Numbered from the stretch's first letter, positions 37,893 through 45,672 are shown. The stretch: 64,000 nucleotides of DNA from DASUKM01 sp036278735 (GCA_036278735.1 DASUKM010000029.1:116600-180599); one strand, 5' to 3'. Program-made: numbers and translations. Notes: generated by a model from the letters alone, not told the origin.

Positions 37893-38450
37893 TCACGGAT
37901 CGTTTCGTTTGAAACGCGCGGCGACGTCTGGCAGGTACGTCGCAAAGAAGCGCTGTTGCTCTGGCCGCAGTCGATCCCAGGATAGTTCTTCGGGGGGCTC
38001 TCCAATCCCACCCCGCAATCGCATTCTTCCCGGTGGGAGCACGTCCATTTTGGGATTGATATAGCAGCGGCGGGTCTCATCCTCGTACTGGAAGAGGGAG
38101 CACACGTCGAAGTCGTCGAACGCGCAGACACAAGCGGCCTTGGTGTTGTACTCGATCAATCCGCCCGCTGCCATGACGTGGTACTCCTCGCGCGTCAGCC
38201 GATGACCGCCCAGCCAACGCCGCACAGGTGCGGAACAGAGGCGCTCGAACAACTTGTCGCTCGCGTTGTTCACGCCGTCGAGATGGTCACGGAGATCCTT
38301 GACTCGGCGGTGGACTTGGGCGGCTTCGACGTCGTCCTCGAGCCGGCCGTTGATCGCCTCGGACAACCCCTGCAGCGCGTCGGCCGCTGCCCTGCCTTCG
38401 GTCAGCAGCACCTGGAAGTCCTCGGACCAGTGGGCGTTCTCGGTACTCAT
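37893..38450 (-). CDS. Hypothetical protein at the head of the hsd cluster
   Basis: A 185-residue protein of no family I recognise. The ATG at 38450 follows AGGAAG at a suitable distance. The first half is helical and acidic (E-A-I-N-G-R-L-E-D-D-V-E-A-A-Q-V-H). The middle contains a Cys-rich stretch A-A-C-V-C-A-F-D-D-F-D-V-C, and the C-terminal part has W-D-R-L-R-P-E-Q-Q-R-F-F. No signal peptide or transmembrane helix. Its stop touches the next small gene, so it is probably the first cistron of the hsd transcript, and it may be an accessory or regulatory component (inference). Confidence 0.55.
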   Translation of the reverse strand: MSTENAHWSEDFQVLLTEGRAAADALQGLSEAINGRLEDDVEAAQVHRRVKDLRDHLDGVNNASDKLFERLCSAPVRRWLGGHRLTREEYHVMAAGGLIEYNTKAACVCAFDDFDVCSLFQYEDETRRCYINPKMDVLPPGRMRLRGGIGEPPEELSWDRLRPEQQRFFATYLPDVAARFKRNDP

Positions 38451-38659
38451 GCGTGTCTTCCTGTCGAACACGGCACGGCCGCCGAGACGTAGTCGGCGAG
38501 CGCGCTCAGGACTATCGATGAAGCGCAGGTATCGTCGTCCTGATATGCGTCTATGTCAACGGGCGAGTAATGTCGTCGGGCTCGTTGATGCGGGTGCGCC
38601 GCTCTCATGATGGTGCACCGTGCGGTGATCGGCACGACAGCGGCCGGCGTAGAATGGCA

Positions 38660-38689
38660 GCCGGGCCGCGAGAGCGCGATCGAGCTGCC
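38660..38689 (+). repeat. 30-bp direct repeat, right copy (outside the hsd cluster)
   Basis: Identical to 30452-30481. It lies upstream of the first hsd-cluster gene, so the two copies bracket everything from hsdR to the 185-residue hypothetical gene. The interval between 38451 and 38763 otherwise holds no gene I can support. Confidence 0.75.
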
Positions 38690-38717
38690 GGTCGTCGCTG
38701 GCACGGGCGGGCGGTGA
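38660..38717 (+). pseudogene. Remnant of an ester-hydrolase 3' end
   Basis: In the hydrolase phase this stretch reads P-G-R-E-S-A-I-E-L-P-V-V-A-G-T-G-G-R and stop, against P-G-R-E-S-A-I-E-L-P-V-L-A-A-P-A-T-S-G-R and stop at 30454-30515. Similarity therefore extends past the perfect repeat to the stop codon, but not upstream. Only the last ~19 codons are present, so this is a displaced gene end, not a gene. Either an insertion duplicated the end of the gene, or it is the relic of a diverged paralogue. Confidence 0.65.
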
Positions 38718-38763
38718 GATCCGCGCGAACGCGCGCGGCGTCATCTTGCGCATAATGTCATCA

Positions 38764-39648
38764 ATGCGACGCCTCGCGACGGTGATCGCCCTCGTGTGCG
38801 CGGGCGGGTGCGGCGCATCCCCATCGGGCCCCTCGCCAGCGGTCGCCTCGTTCCAGGGGCTCTGGGCCGGCACGTACCGCATCACGAAATGTGACAGCAG
38901 GCGTCACTGCGTTGAGAGCGTCGGCACGACCCAGGCGTTCACGCTGCGGCTCGCGCAGGCCGGCGCCGGCGTGAGCGGCGTGTTCGAGACGCGTGGGCTC
39001 GTGGTCGAGGTCGGCGGAGTCTCGGACGGGAACGGCCACGTCACGTTGGTGGGATCCTCGGGTCCGGCATCGACGACGGAGCCCGGCACGGTGCAGGTGT
39101 CGAGCTTTTCGATCGCGCTCGACCCGGCGCTCGGCCTGACGGGCGCGGTCGAGTACACCGAGTCGGGCCCTGAAGATTTCTCCGGCACCATAGCCACCGT
39201 CTCTTACGCGGCAACGGTCGTCTCGGCCACCCTGCGGCCGTTGAGCGATCTGGCGGGTTGGACCGGCACCTGGCGCGGAAGCTTCGTCGTGCGCGACAGC
39301 GCATGCGTCGGCTGGCACGGCTACTGTTACCCCGACGAGACGGGCTCGGTGGTCCCGCTGACCCTGACGATTACCGACAATGGAGACGTCTCCGGGCAGG
39401 TGACGCTCAACTCGCGCGTCGTGCCCGTCACGGGACACGCCGGCAGCACCCTGCAGTTGACCGGTGAGATGTCGCGGGCGGGGAGCGGCGGCCCGGAGGT
39501 GACGCGAATCCTGGCGTTCACGGCCACGAGCGACCGATTCGGGCGGCTCACCGGCACGCTTCGCTACAGCGTCGAATGGCAGCATGGTTCGCCGGCGCCT
39601 TTGTCCACGTATGACGCGGAGCTGTTTGACGTGATCAAGGACCCGTAA
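38764..39648 (+). CDS. Lipoprotein with two related beta domains
   Basis: A 294-residue exported lipoprotein. The ATG at 38764 gives a compact signal peptide M-R-R-L-A-T-V-I-A-L-V-C-A-G-G-C with a lipobox Cys near residue 16; an ATG at 38755 is an alternative. The mature protein has two halves with the same opening: F-Q-G-L-W-A-G-T-Y-R followed by two Cys (residues ~31-55), and W-T-G-T-W-R-G-S-F followed by two Cys (~166-190). Each continues with Ser/Thr/Gly-rich beta strands and a G-x-V-S-G motif. This looks like a tandem duplication. Function unknown; anchored in the outer or inner membrane facing the periplasm. Confidence 0.65.
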   Translation: MRRLATVIALVCAGGCGASPSGPSPAVASFQGLWAGTYRITKCDSRRHCVESVGTTQAFTLRLAQAGAGVSGVFETRGLVVEVGGVSDGNGHVTLVGSSGPASTTEPGTVQVSSFSIALDPALGLTGAVEYTESGPEDFSGTIATVSYAATVVSATLRPLSDLAGWTGTWRGSFVVRDSACVGWHGYCYPDETGSVVPLTLTITDNGDVSGQVTLNSRVVPVTGHAGSTLQLTGEMSRAGSGGPEVTRILAFTATSDRFGRLTGTLRYSVEWQHGSPAPLSTYDAELFDVIKDP

Positions 39649-39680
39649 AGTGCGGTCCGGCTTCGCTCGGGGGACACGCG

Positions 39681-39860
39681 ATGGCGGTGAGGATCGTCAG
39701 GCTCGGGACACCGCGCGCGCCTGGTGAAGGCGTGCGGCTCGGCACGGTCAGGCGGCCGCCGCGCGGCGTCCCGAAGTCGGAGTTCGCGAAGCAGAACTGG
39801 TACGACGTCTGGCTGCCGGCGCTCTCGCCGAGCCCCGCACGGGGTGCGCGCATCGCATAG
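39681..39860 (+). pseudogene. Truncated DUF488 family gene
   Basis: The frame from the ATG at 39681 gives 59 residues: M-A-V-R-I-V-R-L-G-T-P-R, then R-R-P-P-R-G-V-P-K-S-E-F-A, then N-W-Y-D-V-W-L-P. This matches the first half of one DUF488 subgroup by eye (usual length ~115-125). After L-S-P-S-P the reading changes to A-R-G-A-R-I-A and stop. The other half is missing because the convergent ankyrin gene ends only three bases beyond. It is a probable decayed remnant. Confidence 0.6.
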
Positions 39861-39862
39861 GG

Positions 39863-41380
39863 TCACAACGACGTGGCGCCGTGCTTCCGCAGCGCCGCCT
39901 GCACATCCGGATTTCCTTCGGCCATTTCGAGCAGCGAGAGCGGCTCGCCGTTCCCGGGCGCGTGAATATCCGCGCCGGCGGCGACGAGTCGATCGACGAC
40001 GGCCGCGTAATCTCCGCCGCGGGCCCGGCGATGGACCGATCCGAATGCGGCCCAGCCGAGCGGCGTGCTGCGGTGAACGGGGTCGCGGCTTTCGACCGGC
40101 ACGCGTCCGCGCGCGAGGATCGCCTCGACCAGTCCGACGTCCCCCATCCAGCTCGCCGCGTGAAGCGCCGTGCCTCCATCCACCGCTCCGGCGGTTTCGT
40201 CGAAGCCGAGCCGGAGCATGAGGTACGCGGCTTCACGGCGGCCGTCGAAGATCGCGTGCGCCAGGCGCGAATGATCGGCGCGTGCGAGCGAGGTCATCAT
40301 CGACGGGTCGCGGTCGAGGAACGCCCGCGCGCCGGCTTCGTCCCCCGCCATGACGGCATGGACGAAGCGCACGCGCACCGGGCTGCGGCGCACCAGCAGG
40401 TCGTACACCTCGCGATGCCCGAACTTCAGCGCCACGTCGTGCGGCGACACCAGGAATCCGAGGGTCCAGCAGTAAATATGGAGCGGCGGCACGGGCGCGT
40501 ACCCAGGCTCGTTCACTCGCGCGGCGATCGCATCCGGATCGGCGTCCAGCACGCGTCGCGCGAGGTCGGCGTCGCCGAGCCGAGCCGGCATGAAGATGTC
40601 GGGACTGGCGCCGCGCTCGAGCAGGCGGCGGCACACGTCCGGCCGCTCCGCGAGCGCGTACTGGGCGGCGGTGGACTTGTGGTCGATGCAGCGCGCCTGC
40701 TCGTCTGCGCCGTAATCCAGCAGCAGGTCGGCGATCGCCACGGTGGCCGCCTCATGCAGCGGCTGCTGCCCATCGCCGCCGCGCGCGTGCACGAGTGCGG
40801 GATCGGCCGCCAGCATCTGCCGCAGCTCGTCGATCCAGCCCAGTCGTGCCGCGGCGTTCGGGGTCAGGGTCAGGCCGTGCGACAGGAGGAACCGCGCGGT
40901 GTCGTCCGTCGCGTTGTCCAGCACGCCGTAGGGGCCGTTCTCCCAGTCGCTCCGGAGATGAAGATCGGCGCCGGCGGCGATCAGCGCCTGCAGCATCGCG
41001 ACGTTCTTCGCGGCGACGTGTACGGCCCGCTGGCCGAACGCGAACATCGGCGCGTCGACCTGCGCCTTTACGTGCGGCGATCGGAGCAGCCGTGTGACCG
41101 CACCGACATCGCCGTGCGAGACCGCGTCGCGGAACGCCGTGATGTCGCGCGCCCGGAGGCGCTCGACGAGCTTCGGCCACGAGTCGACGCCCGCTTCGCG
41201 CGCGATGGCGAGCTGCGCATCCGCAAGGCGCAGCGGGCGCGGGGCGCCGGCGTCCGATCGGACCGCCTTGAGGCGTGCGATCGCCGCGGGATCGCCGTTC
41301 CGGGCGTCGCCAAGCAGATCTCTCGCGAGCTTGCGCTGCTGTTCGAGATTCGTGGGCGTGTGCGGGTGGCGCGTGGACAT
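39863..41380 (-). CDS. Ankyrin repeat protein, 505 aa
   Basis: A cytoplasmic-looking repeat protein. Residues ~10-75 form a helical leader (L-A-R-D-L-L-G-D-A-R-N-G and W-P-K-L-V-E-R-L) that also occurs in the ankyrin-VOC protein at 62059-63426. From ~75 to 500 come degenerate ankyrin repeats, clearest at A-V-H-V-A-A-K-N-V-A-M-L-Q-A-L-I-A-A-G-A-D, Q-P-L-H-E-A-A-T-V-A-I-A-D-L-L-L-D-Y-G-A-D and T-A-L-H-A-A-S-W-M-G-D-V-G-L-V-E-A-I-L. No signal peptide or enzyme domain is visible. The repeats imply protein binding; the partner is unknown. Confidence 0.85.
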   Translation of the reverse strand: MSTRHPHTPTNLEQQRKLARDLLGDARNGDPAAIARLKAVRSDAGAPRPLRLADAQLAIAREAGVDSWPKLVERLRARDITAFRDAVSHGDVGAVTRLLRSPHVKAQVDAPMFAFGQRAVHVAAKNVAMLQALIAAGADLHLRSDWENGPYGVLDNATDDTARFLLSHGLTLTPNAAARLGWIDELRQMLAADPALVHARGGDGQQPLHEAATVAIADLLLDYGADEQARCIDHKSTAAQYALAERPDVCRRLLERGASPDIFMPARLGDADLARRVLDADPDAIAARVNEPGYAPVPPLHIYCWTLGFLVSPHDVALKFGHREVYDLLVRRSPVRVRFVHAVMAGDEAGARAFLDRDPSMMTSLARADHSRLAHAIFDGRREAAYLMLRLGFDETAGAVDGGTALHAASWMGDVGLVEAILARGRVPVESRDPVHRSTPLGWAAFGSVHRRARGGDYAAVVDRLVAAGADIHAPGNGEPLSLLEMAEGNPDVQAALRKHGATSL

Positions 41381-41558
41381 GGACGACCTCCTTCATGAAA
41401 CCGCCCGTGTCCGCATCGCGGGCTGAAGAAAGTCGCGTGACGAGTGGCGGTCGCCGAATGGCAGGTGGGCGCCGCCCTTCCCGCGGACCGGAGGCGCCCT
41501 GCAGGCGCCAGGGGAAGCATAGCGCAGGCGGGCGGACTCGACAACGCCGTCTGACGGC

Positions 41559-41697
41559 TCCGCCCTCCGCCCTCCGCCCTCCGCCTTCCGCCTTCCGCCT
41601 TCCGCCCTCCGCCCTCCGCCCTCCGCCTTCCGCCTTCCGCCCTCCGCGCTCCGCCCTCCGCCTTCCGCCTTCCGCCCTCCGCGCTCCGCCCTCCGCG
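41559..41697. repeat. Heptanucleotide tandem repeat (TCCGCCY), ~20 units
   Basis: About 20 head-to-tail copies of the 7-base unit TCCGCCC/TCCGCCT, with a few units reading TCCGCGC. It lies in the 340-bp space between the divergent ankyrin gene (start 41380) and amidohydrolase gene (start 41721), ending 23 bp before the latter. Mixed but ordered unit types suggest repeated slippage. The rest of the interval, 41381-41558, shows no gene; it contains GGCGCC-CTGCA-GGCGCC at 41493-41509. Confidence 0.9.
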
Positions 41698-41720
41698 CCG
41701 GATCGCATAGGCTGTTGCGC

Positions 41721-43052
41721 ATGAGTCTTCGCGTGGCGCTCCTCGCCCTGTCCCTCACCCTCGTCGCGGCCGCCCAGGTCCAGCAGTCGGCCGTGGACCC
41801 CGCCATCGCCCACGAACTCGACAGCATTGCCGCGATCGACAACCATGCGCACCCCGTTCTGTCGCCCCCCGCCGATGCGACCGATCGCGAGTTCGATGCG
41901 CTGCCTGTCGACAACATGGCCCCCCAGACCGACGCCGTCGCGCTGCGCGCCGACTGGCCGCCCCTCGCCGATGCCTGGCATGCGCTCTTCGGCGTCGACC
42001 TGAAACCGCCGCTCGACGCTGAGCAGATCACGCAGCTCGATGCCGCACGCGCGCGTGTCAAGGCGCGCGAGGGGGAGCACTATTCGGCGTACGTGCTCGA
42101 CAAATCGGGTATCGGCACGATGGTGGCCAACCGCGTCGCGATGGGGACCGGGGTCGAGCCGCCGCGCTTTCTCTGGGTGCCTTACGAGGATGCGCTGCTC
42201 TTCCCGCTGAACAATGCGGCAATGGCCGGCGCCACGCCGGACCGTAAGCAGTTCTTTGCGCTCGAAGACAAGGTCCGTGCGCGCTACATGCGCGACGCCC
42301 GTCTGACACGGCTGCCTGCGACGCTCGACGACTACGTCACCCGGGTGGTGCTGCCGACGCTGCAGCGGCAGCATGCAGGGGGCGCGATCGCGGGCAAGTT
42401 CGAGCTGGCCTATCTGCGGTCGCTCGCCATCTGGAATCCGTCGCACGACGCTGCCGCGGCGATCTACGCGAAATTCGTTGACGGCCGCACGCCGCCCGAT
42501 CCGGCATCGTACAAACCGCTTCAGGATTATCTCTTTCGCACGATCGCGCGCGAGTGCGGGCGCCTCGGGATGGCCGTGCACCTCCACTCGATGGCGGGCG
42601 CCGGCAGCTACTTCTCGATTGCAGGCGGCAACCCGATGAACCTGGAGCCGCTGTTCAACGACCCGGCGATGCGCCGCACGAACTTCGTGCTCTTGCACGG
42701 CGGATGGCCCTTCGTGCACGAGACCGGCGCGCTGCTGCAGAAGCCGAACGTCTATCTCGACCTCTCGCAGCAGGCGCTCGTCATTCCCGCGCGCACGATC
42801 GCGAGCTGGCTGCGCGAATGGCTCGAGCTGTTCCCGGAGAAGGTGCTCTTCGCGACGGACGGTTACCCTTACAGTACGAGTCTCGGTTGGGAGGAGTCCA
42901 CGTTCCTCGCCGCGCGCAACGCGCGCGAAGCGATTGGCATCGCCCTCACGGGCATGGTCCACGACGGCGAGATCACGCCCGCCCGCGCCTTGCGGCTCGC
43001 GCACCTGGTGATGCACGACAACGCCGCCGCGCTGTACCATCTGGAACGCTGA
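41721..43052 (+). CDS. Secreted amidohydrolase-family protein, 443 aa
   Basis: A 443-residue exported metal-dependent hydrolase of the amidohydrolase_2-like group. The ATG at 41721 (after an in-frame TTG at 41715) starts a signal peptide M-S-L-R-V-A-L-L-A-L-S-L-T-L-V-A-A-A. Barrel motifs are I-D-N-H-A-H-P (first strand HxH), the His in A-V-H-L-H-S-M-A-G, L-L-H-G-G-W-P-F and the Asp in L-F-A-T-D-G-Y-P-Y-S, in the correct order. The middle ~120 residues are a large insert. Substrate unknown. The heptamer repeat tract ends 23 bp before the start codon. Confidence 0.8.
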   Translation: MSLRVALLALSLTLVAAAQVQQSAVDPAIAHELDSIAAIDNHAHPVLSPPADATDREFDALPVDNMAPQTDAVALRADWPPLADAWHALFGVDLKPPLDAEQITQLDAARARVKAREGEHYSAYVLDKSGIGTMVANRVAMGTGVEPPRFLWVPYEDALLFPLNNAAMAGATPDRKQFFALEDKVRARYMRDARLTRLPATLDDYVTRVVLPTLQRQHAGGAIAGKFELAYLRSLAIWNPSHDAAAAIYAKFVDGRTPPDPASYKPLQDYLFRTIARECGRLGMAVHLHSMAGAGSYFSIAGGNPMNLEPLFNDPAMRRTNFVLLHGGWPFVHETGALLQKPNVYLDLSQQALVIPARTIASWLREWLELFPEKVLFATDGYPYSTSLGWEESTFLAARNAREAIGIALTGMVHDGEITPARALRLAHLVMHDNAAALYHLER

Positions 43053-43071
43053 CCCTGAGCCCTGCGCTGAA

Positions 43072-43437
43072 TCAGCTCCCCTTCGGAGCCCTGACTTCGA
43101 CGGGGATCCCGTCGGGCCCGAGACACTGAAAGACGAACGCCGGGCCTTGAACGCCCAGCGCCAGCTTCATCGCGACGCCGGCCGCCTCGAGGCGCTCGTA
43201 GATCTCGCGTACCTCACTGGTGTGTTGCAGCGCGAATCCCACGTGGAAGTCCGGTGGATACGACGGGGCCGGCGAGTTGAACAGATTGCTCAACGCGAAC
43301 TCGAACCCGTCGTCGCTCTCGAAGATCGCAATCTGTGTCTGACGCTGATACCGGCATCGCAAGCCGAAAAAGCGCTCGAAGAATTCACGAGCGGCGTCGA
43401 CGTCGGACACCTGAAGGTCGAGGTGATTCAACCTCAT
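43072..43437 (-). CDS. VOC family (glyoxalase/dioxygenase-fold) protein
   Basis: A 121-residue single VOC domain: M-R-L-N-H-L-D-L-Q-V-S-D-V at the start (first metal-ligand position His5), A-R-E-F-F-E-R-F-F-G-L and, at the end, C-L-G-P-D-G-I-P-V-E-V with the second-half Glu. The ATG at 43437 is chosen because the domain begins there, though an in-frame start exists ten codons earlier. Relatives include glyoxalase I, fosfomycin resistance proteins and extradiol dioxygenases. The reaction cannot be assigned. It converges on the amidohydrolase gene, 19 bp apart. Confidence 0.82.
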   Translation of the reverse strand: MRLNHLDLQVSDVDAAREFFERFFGLRCRYQRQTQIAIFESDDGFEFALSNLFNSPAPSYPPDFHVGFALQHTSEVREIYERLEAAGVAMKLALGVQGPAFVFQCLGPDGIPVEVRAPKGS

Positions 43438-43566
43438 GGGCAGAGCTCCATCACCGGATGATCGCACGGACTCCCGCTGTCCGCGCGCCGCGACGCTCGT
43501 CTGGGGTGAGCTGGGAACTCCGCGAGTAGGAGAGTCCGAGGGGCAACGCCCCTCGGATAAAAATGG

Positions 43567-43746
43567 CTACCGTCGGCTGGCGACGCGCGGCGCGTCCGAC
43601 GGACGTGCGACAGCCGCTGGCACGGGCTGCGGCTGCACGGCCGCCGCGCGCGACACCACCGGAGCGGCTGCGGCCGACGGCGTGAAGCGTGCCGCGAACA
43701 GGATGAAAATCAGGGCGCCGACCGCGGCACCGATAGTACGACCCAT
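43567..43746 (-). CDS. Small exported or membrane protein, 59 aa
   Basis: A 59-residue protein starting at an ATG at 43746 with a strong AAGGAGG 10 bases upstream. Residues 1-25 are a hydrophobic segment (M-G-R-T-I-G-A-A-V-G-A-L-I-F-I-L-F-A) that can be a signal peptide or membrane anchor. The rest is an Ala/Pro/Val-rich tail ending R-V-A-S-R-R. No family recognised. A hairpin overlaps its ribosome-binding site (43747-43781). The reality of the gene rests mainly on that ribosome site. Confidence 0.5.
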   Translation of the reverse strand: MGRTIGAAVGALIFILFAARFTPSAAAAPVVSRAAAVQPQPVPAAVARPSDAPRVASRR

Positions 43747-43752
43747 GAATGC

Positions 43753-43781
43753 TGTGCCTCCTTGCGGCTCGAATCCGCAAG
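43753..43781 (-). promoter_or_regulatory. Hairpin overlapping a ribosome-binding site
   Basis: On the minus strand CTTGCGG-(7 nt)-CCGCAAG forms a perfect 7-bp stem at 43781-43761, and the last three bases of the stem are the first three of the AAGGAGG ribosome-binding site (43763-43757) of the 59-residue gene. Such an arrangement could limit translation until the stem opens. Regulatory action is inference. Confidence 0.4.
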
Positions 43782-43920
43782 CGGCATGCCCTCGCACACC
43801 CTGACACACGCGGGGAAATTCAGCGCCATTTCGGGAAGGCCTGCGCTGTGCGGAGCACACGGCGCCTGACGATTTTCGATCGGAAATCACAGAATCGGCG
43901 TGCCGCCGGTATCCCGTCCG

Positions 43921-45672
43921 TCACGCGATCACCACCGGGATGATCCTGGGCGTCGCCCCCTTCTCGGCCAGCCAGTACTGATCCTCCTTCACGACATCGA
44001 TGCACAGCTCGTACGCGCCGGCGTCCAGCTCGCCTGGATCGACCACCAGGCGAAAGGGAACCTCGTCCTCTGCGGTCTCCGGCAGTCGCTCCAGCGCCGC
44101 ACGGAATTCGCGCACGGCCTGGTCGTGCGCGGACTGCCGAAACAGGCGAGCGCCCAGACGCAGCGGCTCGCCGCCGGTGCCCTCGGGCCACGGCTTGCCG
44201 CGGGTGTTGCGCACGGTGCCGCCCAGAACGGCCGTGCCGCCGCGCGAAAGCGTCAGGGCGTCGGCGTCCACCGCGATCTCGTGGCTGAACGCCTCGATCC
44301 GCAGGGTGGCGGTGGCCTGCACCGCCCCGTGCAGCGCCATCCAGTTCCGGCGGTCCATCAGCAGGTCGATCCAGACCTCGTAGATGCCGGGCGCCAGGCC
44401 GCGAGTGTCGATCGGCAGCACGAAGTCCATTTCGCCGCTCTGCGGCACGCGGCAGTCCGGCGGGCTGGTGCGCACCTCGCGCACCCACACTTTGCGGCGC
44501 CCGATTCGAGTGAGGTACGCGGCCACGCTCCACCGGCCGGGTCCGCTGCCGACCTCCCACACGGTGTCCGACAGATTGCGGATGCGGCCCGTCAGCGTCA
44601 CGACGTCCGCCATCAGCACGCGCGTGTTCGGGTTGTCGAGCGTCACCTCGTAGCGACACTCCGTGAACACCAGCTCGTTCGCCTTCTTGCGGTGCGACGG
44701 CGCGATCTCCTCGAAGAAGGTTCGCTCGGGGAAGGAGTAGCGCGCGATCGTGCCGTCGTTGTCCACCCCCTGCCAGGACGACAGGGTGAACGCGATCTGG
44801 TTCTGTTCGCACCAGGCCTTGTACTCGGGCGCCAGATAGAGCTGGAGCGGATAGCCCACGTAGTTGACCGAGACCTGGAAGCCCGCATTCCGCAGCAGGA
44901 GGATCGAGCCCTTGAAGAGCTCCCAGTTGAATCCCTTCGAGGTGGGATGGAGGCTGCAGTTGATCCCGGAGAGCCCGATGGGCACCTCGCCGAACCCGTC
45001 CACCACTCGAGGCTCGCCGGCCTGGACGCGGCCGCGGGTGAACTCCATGATGTTGCGGCTGATGTTGGAGGTCATGTAGCAGGCGAACTTCTGCGTCACG
45101 AGGCCGAGCACCGGGATGGTCGCTTCGCTCAGCAGCGGCTCGCCGCCCGTGATGCTGAGGATGCCGTACTCGAAGCGATCCAGGATGTCGCTCCAGACGT
45201 CGACCCATTGGTCGACGCTCAACTCGGGGTCCGACGAAGGAAAGTCGTTCCTCACCCGCTTCTCGCCGGCCGCGCAGCCGCAGTAGGCGCAGGTGTAATT
45301 GCAGGCCAGCGTCGGCGACCAGATGAAGTAGGCCATGCGGCGCTGCGGCGTCTCCAGACGCTGCGAGCAGAGGAAGAGCGAGACCTCCTTCTCGATGTCC
45401 TTGCGCTGCCCTTCGAAGGTCTTCTCCAGCCGCCCCTGTCCGTCGACCTGCCACTTCGTCGTCCAATCCAGGTCGCAGGCGTTGTAGCAGCGCTCGTGAT
45501 CGCACACGGTCGGATCGACAGCCCCCTTCCAGCCGTCGCGCGCGAGGTTGAACATCGGCGCCCGGCGGGCGTTGTAATCCGCCAGGCAGCGGTACACGTC
45601 GCCGTTGGGATAGACGTGGAAGTAGCTCACGCCGGCCGAGCACAACATGTGACCGGCGAACTCGAGCGTCAT
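43921..45672 (-). CDS. Radical SAM protein with N-terminal SPASM-like Cys cluster and C-terminal beta-sandwich domains
   Basis: A 583-residue protein. The radical SAM [4Fe-4S] motif C-N-Y-T-C-A-Y-C is at C124, C128 and C131, and I-T-G-G-E-P-L (~174-180) is the SAM-binding glycine motif. Before it, residues 11-66 carry C11, C29, C57, C62 and C66 in the pattern C-S-A-G ... V-Y-P-N-G-D-V-Y-R-C ... C-x4-C-x3-C. This is the signature of a SPASM auxiliary-cluster domain, normally found after the barrel. After ~340 come two beta-sandwich repeats, ending G-I-Y-E-V-W-I-D-L-L and G-A-Y-E-L-C-I-D-V-V. GGGAG precedes the ATG. It stands alone. The substrate is unknown; peptide or carbohydrate modification is possible. 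Confidence 0.8.
   Translation of the reverse strand: MTLEFAGHMLCSAGVSYFHVYPNGDVYRCLADYNARRAPMFNLARDGWKGAVDPTVCDHERCYNACDLDWTTKWQVDGQGRLEKTFEGQRKDIEKEVSLFLCSQRLETPQRRMAYFIWSPTLACNYTCAYCGCAAGEKRVRNDFPSSDPELSVDQWVDVWSDILDRFEYGILSITGGEPLLSEATIPVLGLVTQKFACYMTSNISRNIMEFTRGRVQAGEPRVVDGFGEVPIGLSGINCSLHPTSKGFNWELFKGSILLLRNAGFQVSVNYVGYPLQLYLAPEYKAWCEQNQIAFTLSSWQGVDNDGTIARYSFPERTFFEEIAPSHRKKANELVFTECRYEVTLDNPNTRVLMADVVTLTGRIRNLSDTVWEVGSGPGRWSVAAYLTRIGRRKVWVREVRTSPPDCRVPQSGEMDFVLPIDTRGLAPGIYEVWIDLLMDRRNWMALHGAVQATATLRIEAFSHEIAVDADALTLSRGGTAVLGGTVRNTRGKPWPEGTGGEPLRLGARLFRQSAHDQAVREFRAALERLPETAEDEVPFRLVVDPGELDAGAYELCIDVVKEDQYWLAEKGATPRIIPVVIA

Noticed and set aside
38451..38763. A possible short gene between the hsd cluster and the lipoprotein gene
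   Set aside because: Frames here are short and basic without a ribosome site. Only the repeat and the hydrolase-end remnant are supported.
41559..41697. Tandem repeats considered as a CRISPR array
   Set aside because: Units are 7 bp and contiguous with no spacers, and no cas gene is near.
41393..42061. A G-G-R-R-A-E-G repeat protein encoded by the heptamer tract
   Set aside because: It is only the translation of the tandem repeat in one of several equally open frames, with no start signal.
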